This document shows, piece after piece, positions 35,605 to 44,297 of a DNA stretch of 64,000 nucleotides. Within the stretch, counting starts at the first letter, position 1; each line of letters starts with the position of its first letter. The DNA lies in assembly GCA_034519515.1 (NCBI GenBank), contig JAXHOK010000055.1, forward strand, positions 124,001 through 188,000, in the 5' to 3' direction. Both the position numbers and the translations under genes were made by a program. The stretch comes from Arcicella sp034519515. Its GTDB lineage: Bacteria; Bacteroidota; Bacteroidia; Cytophagales; Spirosomataceae. Under the pieces are notes generated by a model. The model ran no database searches. It had not been told where the DNA came from and saw only the letters and a program-made list of their open reading frames with translations.

Positions 35605-36153
35605 ATGCCCGTTATCATAGATCATACCAAAACGCTCGAAACTTTACTTGACGGTTGCCGACTGGGTAATCCCAAAAGTCAGGAATTGCTATATCGGCAG
35701 TTTTATGGGTATGCTATGAGTGTGTGTTTGCGGTATTCACGCACGAACGATGAAGCAATTGAGATTGTAAATGATGGTTTTATCAAGATTTTTAATCATG
35801 TGGATAAAGTTGATTTAACAAAATCTTTCAAGAATTGGCTCAGAAAAATTATGGTGAATACGGCTCTGGATTTTTACCGTCAAAACCATAAACATTATAA
35901 TCATGAGGATATTCAAGAAACTGAATATCATATCACGGATGGAAAAGATGCCTCTTCTGATTTATCGTATCAGGAACTTTTGGAGGTTATTCAGCGGCTT
36001 TCGCCTGCATATCGAACGGTGTTTAGTCTTTTTGTAATTGATGGATATTCGCACGAGGAAATCGCCGAGATGTTGAATATTTCTATCGGAACTTCTAAAT
36101 CAAATTTGGCAAGGGCGAGGATTAATTTGAGGGAAATGTTGAGTAGGCAGTAG
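35605..36153 (+). CDS. ECF-type RNA polymerase sigma factor
   Basis: A 182-residue protein. Region 2 (about 25-95) has YGYAMSVCLRYSRTNDEAIEIVNDGFIKIF, and region 4 (about 125-180) has LSPAYRTVFSLFVIDGYSHEEIAEMLNISIGTSKSNLARA. It lacks region 3, as ECF factors do. The gene 103 bp downstream on the same strand encodes a membrane protein with an anti-sigma-like cytoplasmic head, the usual position for the regulator of an ECF factor. A CTTCCCGAAAGT hairpin lies between them. Confidence 0.93.
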   Translation: MPVIIDHTKTLETLLDGCRLGNPKSQELLYRQFYGYAMSVCLRYSRTNDEAIEIVNDGFIKIFNHVDKVDLTKSFKNWLRKIMVNTALDFYRQNHKHYNHEDIQETEYHITDGKDASSDLSYQELLEVIQRLSPAYRTVFSLFVIDGYSHEEIAEMLNISIGTSKSNLARARINLREMLSRQ

Positions 36154-36161
36154 AAAAGAAG

Positions 36162-36196
36162 AACCTCCCGAAAGTTCTTTTTACTTTCGGGAAGTT
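36162..36196. repeat. CTTCCCGAAAGT-type hairpin between sigma and regulator genes
   Basis: AACCTCCCGAAAGT (36162-36175) pairs with ACTTTCGGGAAGTT (36183-36196) with one mismatch. It is the same hairpin word found doubled inside M1 elements and at 48356. It may attenuate read-through from the sigma gene into the next gene. Confidence 0.75.
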
Positions 36197-36255
36197 AGGT
36201 TGGCATAAATTAACAAAATAATTAACCAATAATTTGTAATACAATTACTAAAAAA

Positions 36256-37848
36256 ATGTCAGAAAAGTGGTGGGATATGTCAGATGACGAATTGGATGAC
36301 CTTTTCAGAGAAGCCTCTGATAAAGCGGACATCCCTTTTGATTCATCGGCACTTGATAAACTGAGGCAGAAAATTGACTTCAAACCAACACCTCCTCCTT
36401 TGCAAGGTTTCAAAAAAGGATGGTTGGCCTTGACGGGTCTCTTACTTCTTCTTGGGGTGGCATTATTGTATATTTTTTCTGGTGAAAATGACGGTTTACC
36501 TCTTAAAAATCGTCCAAATACAGTTTTTGAAAACAAATCACCTTCAACAAATCACATACCATCCGATTCAATTGAGAATAATCAATCTAACTTTTCTCAA
36601 AAAGAGAAGTTAGATAAATTAGAAAATTTGCCAAAAAGTAATAGAACGGTCGTTATTATTGATGAAAATGAATCAAAAGTAAATTCTACAAGTTCAAAAA
36701 ATACAACTGAAAGTAAGATTATTAAAGACAAGAGTTTAATACCCTTAGAAAATTCTTCCAATCAAAAGTGGAATAAAAAGCTAATAAAAAATGGTTATTC
36801 GTTAAATAAAAAATCATTCGTTAAAGATTTGTCTAATAGCATTTCAGAGGACAATTCATTAGATATTTCAAAAATTAAAGCTAATAACGAAGAAACCAAA
36901 GCAATAATTAGTGAATCAGAGAAGAATCAAATGAGTGTAAATGAATCCAATAACAACAATAGTGAAGAAAACTCTTTTATTGTTTCTAATGCGTCAAAAC
37001 AAAATAGGAAAACGTCAAAACTAAAAAAAATATCGTATAATGACGGGCAGGTTAATAATTCAAGCCTTTATTCAGAAACGAATACTTCGATTTCAACGCC
37101 CATAACTATTTCAGAAAACAAACCTTCACAAGAAGAAACGATAGCGGAAATGAACTTTCATCAGATTGATTTTCTGAGTAATAAACCTATTAAATCACTC
37201 GAAACGAATATAACATCAGAGCCTCTAACGTATGTAGATGCACCACCGATTGTGTTGAAACAGCCTAAGTTTTCACGTTTCGGAATTCGTTTAGCGATTG
37301 CTCCCGAAATAAGTTCTATTGAAAAAATGGAGACTTCTGCTGTGGTCGGAGGTTTGTTCGGACTTTTGTTAGAATATCGCTTGACGAAAAAATTGACTTT
37401 ACAAACAGGCATAAATTATTCCAAGAAAACCTACACTGGCGATTTTGAATATTATCGTGCTTGGATGGATGTAACAGGCACAAAACCAGTAAATATTGAT
37501 GGTATCTGTAACGTTGTGGATATACCAATCAATCTACGATTAAATGCTTTTCAGATGAAATATAACACTTTTTTTGTTAGTGGGGGTGTTTCTTCATATC
37601 TGATGTCAGACGAAGTTTACACCTATAACTACGCTTGGGGACCACCAAAAATCAGAGATTGGACTGGAAGTTCCTCAAGTTTTTATTGGAGTACTTTGAA
37701 TCTTTCGGTGGGAGTAGAACGCAAAATGAACAAACATTTTACCTTGCAAGTAGAGCCATTTTTAAAAACTCCACTCATGGGAGTAGGACGTGGATTGGTG
37801 AATTTATACAGTAGTGGATTATTGTTTTCTACGAAATATGAATTTTAG
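36256..37848 (+). CDS. Predicted trans-envelope regulator: anti-sigma-like head, one TM, long linker, outer-membrane beta-barrel
   Basis: A 530-residue protein with three visible parts. Residues 1-53 are acidic and hydrophilic (WWDMSDDELDDLFREASDKA). A single strongly hydrophobic helix spans about 54-75 after GFKKG, so the head should face the cytoplasm. Residues 76-338 are a low-complexity Ser/Asn/Lys/Glu linker, long enough to cross the periplasm. Residues 339-530 are alternating strands of a PorT/OmpA-like barrel (FGIRLAIAPEI, LTLQTGINYS, LNLSVGVERK) ending in YEF, as outer-membrane barrels do. There is no cleavable signal peptide. From its position after an ECF sigma gene I infer that it binds and releases the sigma factor in response to the outer membrane. 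Confidence 0.75.
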   Translation: MSEKWWDMSDDELDDLFREASDKADIPFDSSALDKLRQKIDFKPTPPPLQGFKKGWLALTGLLLLLGVALLYIFSGENDGLPLKNRPNTVFENKSPSTNHIPSDSIENNQSNFSQKEKLDKLENLPKSNRTVVIIDENESKVNSTSSKNTTESKIIKDKSLIPLENSSNQKWNKKLIKNGYSLNKKSFVKDLSNSISEDNSLDISKIKANNEETKAIISESEKNQMSVNESNNNNSEENSFIVSNASKQNRKTSKLKKISYNDGQVNNSSLYSETNTSISTPITISENKPSQEETIAEMNFHQIDFLSNKPIKSLETNITSEPLTYVDAPPIVLKQPKFSRFGIRLAIAPEISSIEKMETSAVVGGLFGLLLEYRLTKKLTLQTGINYSKKTYTGDFEYYRAWMDVTGTKPVNIDGICNVVDIPINLRLNAFQMKYNTFFVSGGVSSYLMSDEVYTYNYAWGPPKIRDWTGSSSSFYWSTLNLSVGVERKMNKHFTLQVEPFLKTPLMGVGRGLVNLYSSGLLFSTKYEF

Positions 37849-37914
37849 ATTTTTCGATGTTTGATGCTTGTTTTCCGATGTTCGGTTTTGACTAATTTTA
37901 TCCACCAAAACCTT

Positions 37915-39015
37915 TCACTGTTGACCGTGAACCAAAAGAACCATAGATTCCAACGTCAGTCCAGGACCAAAAGCACAGCTCAAAATGTTCTTACCAGCCT
38001 GATTATTAGCATCGTCTTTCAAAATTTCATTTAATACAAACAACACAGTACAAGACGACATATTTCCGTGATTTTTTAATACTTCATAAGCATACCGATT
38101 GTCCTCTGGTTTCATTTCCAAAGACGATTCAATAGCTTCCAAAATTGCCTTACCTCCTGGGTGCATGGCGTATAAATCAATGTCTTGACTTGTCATTTCA
38201 ACGTTACTTAACAATCTATCAATCAGAGATTTAATGCCTGATTTTACTAATTTTGGAATGTAAGAAGTCAAGGTCATTTCAAAGCCAAAATCAGCCACAT
38301 TCCAAGCCATATCTTGTTTGCCTTCAAAGTATAAGTCACAGAAAAATGACTTTAACTCTAACGATTTTTGATTAGTATTTGGGGGCTTAGATTCTACTAA
38401 AACTGCGGCTGCACCATCGGCAAAAAGGGCATTTGACAGTAAGAAATCATCTTCCATTCTCTTCTGAAAATGAAGCGTACAAAGTTCTACACAAACCACC
38501 AAAACCTTCGCTTCGGGATTAGCTTTACAAATAATATCCGCCATTTTCAAGCCGTTAAAAGCACCGTAACAACCCATAAAATTGATGGCTGTCCGTTGAA
38601 TAGTCGTGTTCAGCCCAAGCGTTGAAATAATCTCAATATCTAAGCCTGGGGCATACATACCCGTACAACTGACCGTGATGATGTGGGTGATATTGGAAAC
38701 ACTTTGATTAAGGTTTTCGATTGCCCTCAAACACAAAGGCAAAGCATATTTTTGATACGCTTCCATTCGCTTTGAAATAGTTGGAAATGGCTCTAAATCA
38801 GCACTTTTTGGATAAAATTGATGATCAGAGAAAGGTAATCCGTAATCTGGTAAAACGGAATATCGTTGGGCAATTTTGGTGGTGCGGTATAGTGCTTTCA
38901 GCCTCCTTTCATTATGTTCATCCATCTGCAAAGCCGAAGCCATAAACTCAGCAATTTGCATTTGAGAAAAACAATTTTCAGGAACGGCAGTACCAATGGA
39001 AGTGATAAAACTCAT
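37915..39015 (-). CDS. Type III polyketide synthase (chalcone/stilbene synthase-like)
   Basis: A 366-residue protein with the catalytic triad of the family: Cys in NFMGCYGAFNG (about residue 148), His in YAMHPGGKAIL and Asn in LKNHGNMSSCTVLF. The N-terminal part is normal. These enzymes extend acyl-CoA starters with malonyl-CoA to make pyrones or alkylresorcinols. No tailoring methyltransferase or oxidase gene is adjacent. An M2 element sits 121 bp upstream of the start, so the gene's native context may have been interrupted. Confidence 0.9.
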   Translation of the reverse strand: MSFITSIGTAVPENCFSQMQIAEFMASALQMDEHNERRLKALYRTTKIAQRYSVLPDYGLPFSDHQFYPKSADLEPFPTISKRMEAYQKYALPLCLRAIENLNQSVSNITHIITVSCTGMYAPGLDIEIISTLGLNTTIQRTAINFMGCYGAFNGLKMADIICKANPEAKVLVVCVELCTLHFQKRMEDDFLLSNALFADGAAAVLVESKPPNTNQKSLELKSFFCDLYFEGKQDMAWNVADFGFEMTLTSYIPKLVKSGIKSLIDRLLSNVEMTSQDIDLYAMHPGGKAILEAIESSLEMKPEDNRYAYEVLKNHGNMSSCTVLFVLNEILKDDANNQAGKNILSCAFGPGLTLESMVLLVHGQQ

Positions 39016-39136
39016 TTAAAATTTAGGGTTTGATACTCTCTCTCTTTAATATACGAAGAAACAGGATAAGTTGTTTTGAAAAGGTCGGCTAAATGTCAAT
39101 TACTAAGAAATTGTTCCACCCCCTAAAATTGGATTA

Positions 39137-39326
39137 GGAACGGGAAAATAATAAGTGGATGCATTTTTAAATGTTATTTTTTGTGCCAATCAAGGCGATA
39201 AAACCGTGCGACGGTCGCCGCAGTTTAGCATCGCTAAATGAGGATTTAATCTGGGCGGCATTCCGCAACGTAGAGTGGTGCAAAAAAGGGCATTTAAAAA
39301 ACGTCTACTTATTGTTTTTCAGTTCC
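39137..39326. mobile_element. M2-family MITE, 190 bp copy
   Basis: It begins GGAACGGGAAAATAATAAGT and ends ACTTATTGTTTTTCAGTTCC. The duplication is TTA (39134-39136 and 39327-39329). It contains the 14-base block GTGCGACGGTCGCC (39206-39219) that the 176-bp copy lacks. It has no coding capacity of its own. Confidence 0.95.
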
Positions 39327-39469
39327 TTAATATTAGAATTTCAGAGAAATTTAAACTAAATAAATGACTTTTGTGTTATTATATCGTCTTGACAATGAAG
39401 ATATTACGACACACATTATCTTTGTTTTCAGTTTAATTTACTTTGTTTCATTTAAAACTATTACCGCCG

Positions 39470-39670
39470 ATGCAACACACACCCATCATCCTAACGTCCG
39501 AATCAGTTGAGGCGTTAGTGGCGAATATCGCCGAAGAATTATTGAAAGGTCATAACACGTACAAGTCTGAGACCGTCGCCCTGAAAAAGAAAATCAAAAT
39601 CGGAGTGTTGAGGACGATTTCATATCAGGAAATGATGCAAACAAAAAAACAGCATTTACACGCTGTTTAA
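39470..39670 (+). CDS. Small hypothetical protein
   Basis: A 66-residue protein from ATG 39470, preceded by an exact -7 box (TATCTTTG, 39417-39424). Its content is a helix with SESVEALVANIAEELLKG and a basic second half with KKKIKIGVLRTISYQEMM. The N-terminal wording resembles helix-turn-helix or excisionase-like short proteins of Bacteroidota, but the match is weak. Function unknown. Confidence 0.4.
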   Translation: MQHTPIILTSESVEALVANIAEELLKGHNTYKSETVALKKKIKIGVLRTISYQEMMQTKKQHLHAV

Positions 39671-39711
39671 TTGATGATTTTAAGGAAATCCTACCGCCAT
39701 AGGGTTTTTAT

Positions 39712-42651
39712 TTACACCTTCCCCCTCAAAAATTTCGCTGTATAATTACTCTCTTCCATTTTCACCATTGCCTCAGGTGTGCCTTCAAAGGTAACATATC
39801 CGCCCTTTTCGCCTCCTTCTGGACCGATGTCTATGATGTGGTCTGCCGATTTTATTACTTCCATGTTGTGTTCAATAATAATTACTGAGTCACCTTGTTC
39901 AACTAAGGCGTTGATGGCTTTTAGTAACTTTTTGATGTCATGAAAATGTAGTCCCGTTGTCGGTTCATCAAAGATAAAAAGGGTCTTTCCTTTGTTGGGA
40001 TTGCCTTTTCCGAGGAAACTTGCCAATTTTACTCGCTGGGCTTCTCCGCCCGAAAGTGAGTTTGACGACTGCCCCATTTTGATATATCCCAAACCTACTT
40101 CTTGCAAAGGCAACAGCTTTTCGGCTAAACGGGGTTGGTCTTTTTGGAATAATTCAATGGCTTCGTCCACCGTCATATCCAAAATATCAGAGATGTCTTT
40201 TTCTTGGTATTTTATATCCAAAATCTCTTGTTTGAAACGCTTTCCTCCGCACGATTCGCACTTCAATTTCACGTCTGCCATAAACTGCATTTCGATGGTT
40301 ACGAAACCCTCGCCCTGACAGGTTTCGCATCGTCCGCCCTCCACATTAAACGAAAAATTCCCTGGTTTATAGCCCCTCGCTTTCGCTACGGGTTGTTCGG
40401 AATACAAAAGTCTGATTTGGTCATACGCCTTCACGTAAGTAACTGGATTTGAGCGTGATGACTTCCCAATCGGGTTTTGATCAACCATTTCCACAGCTTC
40501 AATTTTCTTAACACTTCCTGATAATTCCGCCATTTTTCCCGATTCTTCCGCATAAGTACCCAAGATTTTTCCAAGGGCTGGATATAATACTTTTCTTACC
40601 AAAGAAGACTTTCCCGAACCACTTACACCCGTTACCACCGTGAGGATTCCCAGAGGAAATTTTACCGAAACGTCCTTCAAATTATTCTCATAAGCCCCTT
40701 TTACCTCGATGAAACTGGTATATTTTCTCCGAAATTTTGGGACTTCGATGGAGTCTGTCCCACTAAGAAAATTTAAAGTATGAGAATTTCGATGTTCGTC
40801 GTTCGATATTGGATGTTCGATGTTCGTAGTTTCCGTCTCGTGGCTGATTCTGCCCCGAACATCAAACATCGAATCACGAACATCAAAACTCCCTTGCCAA
40901 ATCAATTCTCCCCCATGACTCCCCGCATCTGGACCAATATCAATAATTTGGTCGGCGGCACGCATGATTTCCTCTTCGTGTTCAACCACGATAACGGTGT
41001 TACCCATATCTCGCAAAGATTCCAAAACCGAAACCAATCTTAAAGTATCTCGTGGGTGTAAACCAATGCTGGGTTCGTCCAAAATATACATCGAACCAAC
41101 CAAAGCACTGCCCAAAGAAGTGGCGAGTTTTATCCGTTGAAATTCACCACCCGACAGCGTTGAAGACAAGCGATTCAAACTCAAATATCCCAAGCCCACT
41201 TTGTTCATATATTCCAAACGAGTAGTGATTTCTTGAAGTATTCTTTTGGAGACACCGTACTGATAATCAGGCAATTGCAATTCATTAAAGAAAGTAACAA
41301 CGTCTGTAATGGGCATCAAAACCAAGTTGATTATCGACTTCCCTCCTATTTTTACATAACCTGCATCTTGGCGTAAACGTGAACTTTTGCACTCGGGACA
41401 AGTAGTCCGTCCACGGTAGCGTGAGAGCATCACCCGATACTGGATTTTGTGGGTTTCGCCTTCCAGCATCTTGAAAAACCAGTCTAATCCTTGAAAATAT
41501 TGATTACCCGTCCAGAGTAAATCTTTCTGCTCTTGGGTTAAATCTTTGTAGGGGCGATGTATCGGAAAATCAAACTTTGTGGCATTTTTGATGAGTGGAA
41601 TCAAATGTTCGCCCATCTTTTCAGACCGCCACGGAGCAATTGCCCCTTCATACACCGAAACGCTTTTATCAGGGAAAACAAGGTCGTTATCAATCCCCAA
41701 AATCCGCCCGAAACCATCGCAACGTTTACAGGCTCCGTAGGGATTATTGAAACTAAAAAGATTGAGCGAAGGCTCTTCAAACAAAATACCATCTGCTTCA
41801 AAACGGTCGGAAAATGCTTTAGTTATTCCGCCCATTATTTCCACAAAACACGTGCCTTCTCCCTCAAAAAAAGCCGTCTGAACGGAATCTGACAAACGAA
41901 ACTGGGTTTCTTCTTCGGGCTGACCGTTGGCTTCTTTTTTTACGGCAATACGGTCAATCAGTATTTTGTAATTATGACCGATAACATCAATCGGAGGCAG
42001 ATTTTTTAGTTCTTGTTTATTATCTATAAGTTCTTCCAAAAATTTCACCTCACCATCCACCGCAATTCTGGTATAGCCTTTCTGAATCAAAACTTTCATT
42101 TCTTGGACTAAGGTTCGCTCATTTTTCAATAAAAATGGTGCAAGTACCATTACTCGTTGCGATTCTTCCAAAGCAAAAACGTAGTCCACAACACTGGAAA
42201 CGGTGTCTTTCATAACTTCTTTACCCGATACTGGCGAATACGTTACGCCCACCCGAGCGAACAATAATTTGAGATAATCGTAAATTTCAGTAGTTGTACC
42301 AACGGTAGAACGAGGATTTTTGGTAGAAACTTTTTGCTCAATGGCAATGGCTGGCGAAATACCTTTGATATAATCGATGTCAGGTTTTTCCATTCGCCCC
42401 AAAAACTGACGAGTGTATGAACTCAAACTTTCTACATACATCCGTTGCCCCTCCGCAAAGAGCGTATCAAAAGCCAAAGACGACTTCCCAGAACCCGACA
42501 GACCCGTGATTACCACCAATTTATTCCGAGGAATGGCAACATCAATATTTTTAAGATTATTGACTCTTGCCCCTTTAATGAGAATAAATTTCTTGGGGTC
42601 AAGGTCTTCGATGGGTGTATTGTTGTGAGCGCTGATTTCGGTAATGTTCAT
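39712..42651 (-). CDS. uvrA: UvrABC excinuclease subunit A with an in-frame insertion
   Basis: A 979-residue protein, longer than the usual 940-950. Walker A motifs are GLSGSGKSSLAF and GVSGSGKSSLVR; ABC signatures are LSGGEFQRIKLA and LSGGEAQRVKLA. The zinc sites include CKRCDGFG, CPECKSSRLR and CETCQGEG...CESCGG. It recognises damaged DNA and loads UvrB. Residues about 588-622, in the linker before KYTSFIEVKGA, consist of translated palindromic repeat (FDVRDSMFDVRG ... NIEHPISNDEHR) in place of the usual short linker. All catalytic motifs are intact, so the protein is probably functional. Confidence 0.95.
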   Translation of the reverse strand: MNITEISAHNNTPIEDLDPKKFILIKGARVNNLKNIDVAIPRNKLVVITGLSGSGKSSLAFDTLFAEGQRMYVESLSSYTRQFLGRMEKPDIDYIKGISPAIAIEQKVSTKNPRSTVGTTTEIYDYLKLLFARVGVTYSPVSGKEVMKDTVSSVVDYVFALEESQRVMVLAPFLLKNERTLVQEMKVLIQKGYTRIAVDGEVKFLEELIDNKQELKNLPPIDVIGHNYKILIDRIAVKKEANGQPEEETQFRLSDSVQTAFFEGEGTCFVEIMGGITKAFSDRFEADGILFEEPSLNLFSFNNPYGACKRCDGFGRILGIDNDLVFPDKSVSVYEGAIAPWRSEKMGEHLIPLIKNATKFDFPIHRPYKDLTQEQKDLLWTGNQYFQGLDWFFKMLEGETHKIQYRVMLSRYRGRTTCPECKSSRLRQDAGYVKIGGKSIINLVLMPITDVVTFFNELQLPDYQYGVSKRILQEITTRLEYMNKVGLGYLSLNRLSSTLSGGEFQRIKLATSLGSALVGSMYILDEPSIGLHPRDTLRLVSVLESLRDMGNTVIVVEHEEEIMRAADQIIDIGPDAGSHGGELIWQGSFDVRDSMFDVRGRISHETETTNIEHPISNDEHRNSHTLNFLSGTDSIEVPKFRRKYTSFIEVKGAYENNLKDVSVKFPLGILTVVTGVSGSGKSSLVRKVLYPALGKILGTYAEESGKMAELSGSVKKIEAVEMVDQNPIGKSSRSNPVTYVKAYDQIRLLYSEQPVAKARGYKPGNFSFNVEGGRCETCQGEGFVTIEMQFMADVKLKCESCGGKRFKQEILDIKYQEKDISDILDMTVDEAIELFQKDQPRLAEKLLPLQEVGLGYIKMGQSSNSLSGGEAQRVKLASFLGKGNPNKGKTLFIFDEPTTGLHFHDIKKLLKAINALVEQGDSVIIIEHNMEVIKSADHIIDIGPEGGEKGGYVTFEGTPEAMVKMEESNYTAKFLRGKV
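40787..40888. repeat. Word-type palindrome inside uvrA
   Basis: TTTCGATGTTCG and GGATGTTCGATGTTCG (left arm, about 40787-40828) are mirrored by CCCCGAACATC and AAACATCGAA (about 40853-40888). The block is read in frame by uvrA. It shares the wording and the GCCCCGAACATC segment with the intergenic palindrome at 56727-56789. Confidence 0.85.
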
Positions 42652-42736
42652 AAAAGCATTGGGCTATGAGCAATAAAGGTTGAGTATTTGTAAACAAAGA
42701 TAAGAAATTTCGTTGTTTCATTTTTTGTGTAATTAG

Positions 42737-42768
42737 TGAAGGCTTCGTTTAAAACGAAGCCTTCGCTG
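42737..42768. repeat. GAAGGCTTCG-type palindrome
   Basis: GTGAAGGCTTCGTTT (42737-42751) pairs with AAACGAAGCCTTCGCT (42753-42768). It lies between divergent uvrA and the barrel-protein gene, so its role is not termination of either. Confidence 0.7.
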
Positions 42769-42916
42769 AAAACAAGCATACCTGTTTGTATTAAGACATA
42801 TTTTCAGAAAAGAATGTTTCGTATCTTGCAAGAAATTAAAGCACATTTACGTTTTATTTAATGTAAATACAGTTTTGTCATATTCTTTAAATATTTAGCA
42901 AAATCAATCACTAAAA

Positions 42917-43483
42917 ATGAAAAAAATACTTTTCTTTTTATTCGTCTCAATAGCTTCATACACAAGCACTTACGCCCAAGACCCCATCGTTATTAAGCAA
43001 GACAGTACCGTTCGAGATTTGGATGAAGAACAGGACGTTCGGGATTTGCCATTCAGTCAAAGAATTAGATTCGGAGGTGGAATTGGCGGTTTACAATTTG
43101 GAAATCCAACGGTGATTGGTGTTTCGCCAATGGTTGGTTATCAGGCAACTAACAATTTCACAGTTGGTCTGGCGGTTGATTATCAGTATTTTAAGATTAC
43201 GGGAATTGATGCGCAAAACCAATATGGTCCCCGTTTATTTGGGCAATATCGTTTGCAGTTTTTAGAGCAAATTCTTTCAAGGGCTTTTGCACAGGCAGAA
43301 GTTCAGAAATATTACGTCTCTGCGGCAGGGCAATCATTTAGTTATGATGTACAGACGCTGGCGGGCATCGGTGTTGGATTCGGAGGTTTTCAGATTACTG
43401 CTCTTTACAATCTCAATTACAATCAATTCACTTCTCCTTACGGCAGTCCGTTGGTTTTACGAGTAGGTGGTTTTTTCTTCTAA
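42917..43483 (+). CDS. Small outer-membrane beta-barrel protein
   Basis: A 188-residue protein with a signal peptide (about 1-21, ending TYAQ). A short acidic stretch (RDLDEEQDVRDLPF) is followed by amphipathic strands such as IRFGGGIGGLQFG, VGYQATNNFTVGLAVDYQYF and the final LVLRVGGFFF ending in Phe. The pattern fits an eight-strand OmpW/PorT-like barrel. The transported or bound ligand is unknown. Confidence 0.75.
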   Translation: MKKILFFLFVSIASYTSTYAQDPIVIKQDSTVRDLDEEQDVRDLPFSQRIRFGGGIGGLQFGNPTVIGVSPMVGYQATNNFTVGLAVDYQYFKITGIDAQNQYGPRLFGQYRLQFLEQILSRAFAQAEVQKYYVSAAGQSFSYDVQTLAGIGVGFGGFQITALYNLNYNQFTSPYGSPLVLRVGGFFF

Positions 43484-43500
43484 TATTTTCTAAAAAAATA

Positions 43501-43538
43501 AAAAAACAGGGCTAATTTGTGAATTAGCCCTGTTTTTT
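43501..43538 (+). terminator. Rho-independent terminator
   Basis: AAAAAACAGGGCTAATT (43501-43517) pairs with AATTAGCCCTGTTTTTT (43522-43538). It ends the barrel-protein gene. Confidence 0.9.
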
Positions 43539-43570
43539 ATTCCAACACTTCCCATTATGGGAATTTTGTG

Positions 43571-43578
43571 TATATTTG
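43571..43578 (+). promoter_or_regulatory. Bacteroidota -7 box for the higBA-like operon
   Basis: TATATTTG matches TAnnTTTG and lies 7 bp before the ATG at 43586. The -33 box is not clear, so the mRNA would start almost at the start codon or the true start is elsewhere. Confidence 0.4.
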
Positions 43579-43585
43579 TCTTGTT

Positions 43586-43883
43586 ATGAGAATATTTACG
43601 AAAGGAACACTTCGAGATTTTTGGGAAGAATATCCCGATTCAATGGCTTCGCTTCAAACTTGGTATGAAGTTAATGAGGAAATAGATTTTAGTAACCCCA
43701 ATGAAGTAATTATGCTTTTTAAGGACTCTGACATTGTAGGAAATGGAAGAATTGTATTTAATATTTGTAAAAATAAATACCCGTCTAATTGCTAAATATG
43801 AATACACAAAAGGCTTCGTTTTCGTAAGATTCATTGGTACTCACAAAGAATACGACAAAATCAAAGACATTAAAGATATTTAA
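43586..43883 (+). pseudogene. higB: HigB-family RNase toxin with a one-base frameshift
   Basis: From ATG 43586 the frame gives MRIFTKGTLRDFWEEYPDS ... IVFNICKNKY and then shifts. The following bases in the next frame read RLIAKYEYTKGFVFVRFIGTHKEYDKI to a TAA at 43881-43883, exactly the normal HigB C-terminus. One extra C in the run TACCCGT (43780-43783) explains it. HigB cleaves ribosome-bound mRNA and is neutralised by the antitoxin encoded 11 bp downstream. It is either inactive or a sequencing error. Confidence 0.85.
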
Positions 43884-43893
43884 TCAACACAAT

Positions 43894-44295
43894 ATGAAAA
43901 TGCTCACTATAAATTTAGAAGATATAAAAATAAAGCCAATCGCTAATGACGCTGATTTCAAGGAAATATCTTCATTGATTGATGAATTGGTTGATGCTGA
44001 TTTGATAGAAAACTCCGAGGAAAGGCAAAAAGCAATGGATATGCTGGAAGTTTTAACGGTATTAGCTATTGAATATGAAAAGAAACATTACCCAATTCCT
44101 AAGCTAAGTTCTATTGAAGCAATTAAACAGAGAATGGAAATGCTTAATCTTTCTCAAAAAGAAGTAGCAAAATATTTTGGAGGAGAAAACCGTGTTTCAG
44201 AAGTTCTGAACGGGAAAAGACAACTTACTTTGAAGATGATTAAGAATCTGTATCATAACATGGGCATTCCTGCGGAGGTTCTGTTAGCTATATAA
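43894..44295 (+). CDS. higA: HigA-family antitoxin
   Basis: The ATG at 43894 (MKMLTINLEDIKIKPI) gives 133 residues. The N-terminal acidic helical part (EISSLIDELVDADLI) is followed by an XRE-type helix-turn-helix (about 75-130, EAIKQRMEMLNLSQKEVAKYFGGENRVSEVLNGKR). It binds HigB and represses the operon promoter. It is directly followed by a two-TM protein gene. Confidence 0.88.
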   Translation: MKMLTINLEDIKIKPIANDADFKEISSLIDELVDADLIENSEERQKAMDMLEVLTVLAIEYEKKHYPIPKLSSIEAIKQRMEMLNLSQKEVAKYFGGENRVSEVLNGKRQLTLKMIKNLYHNMGIPAEVLLAI

Positions 44296-44297
44296 TA

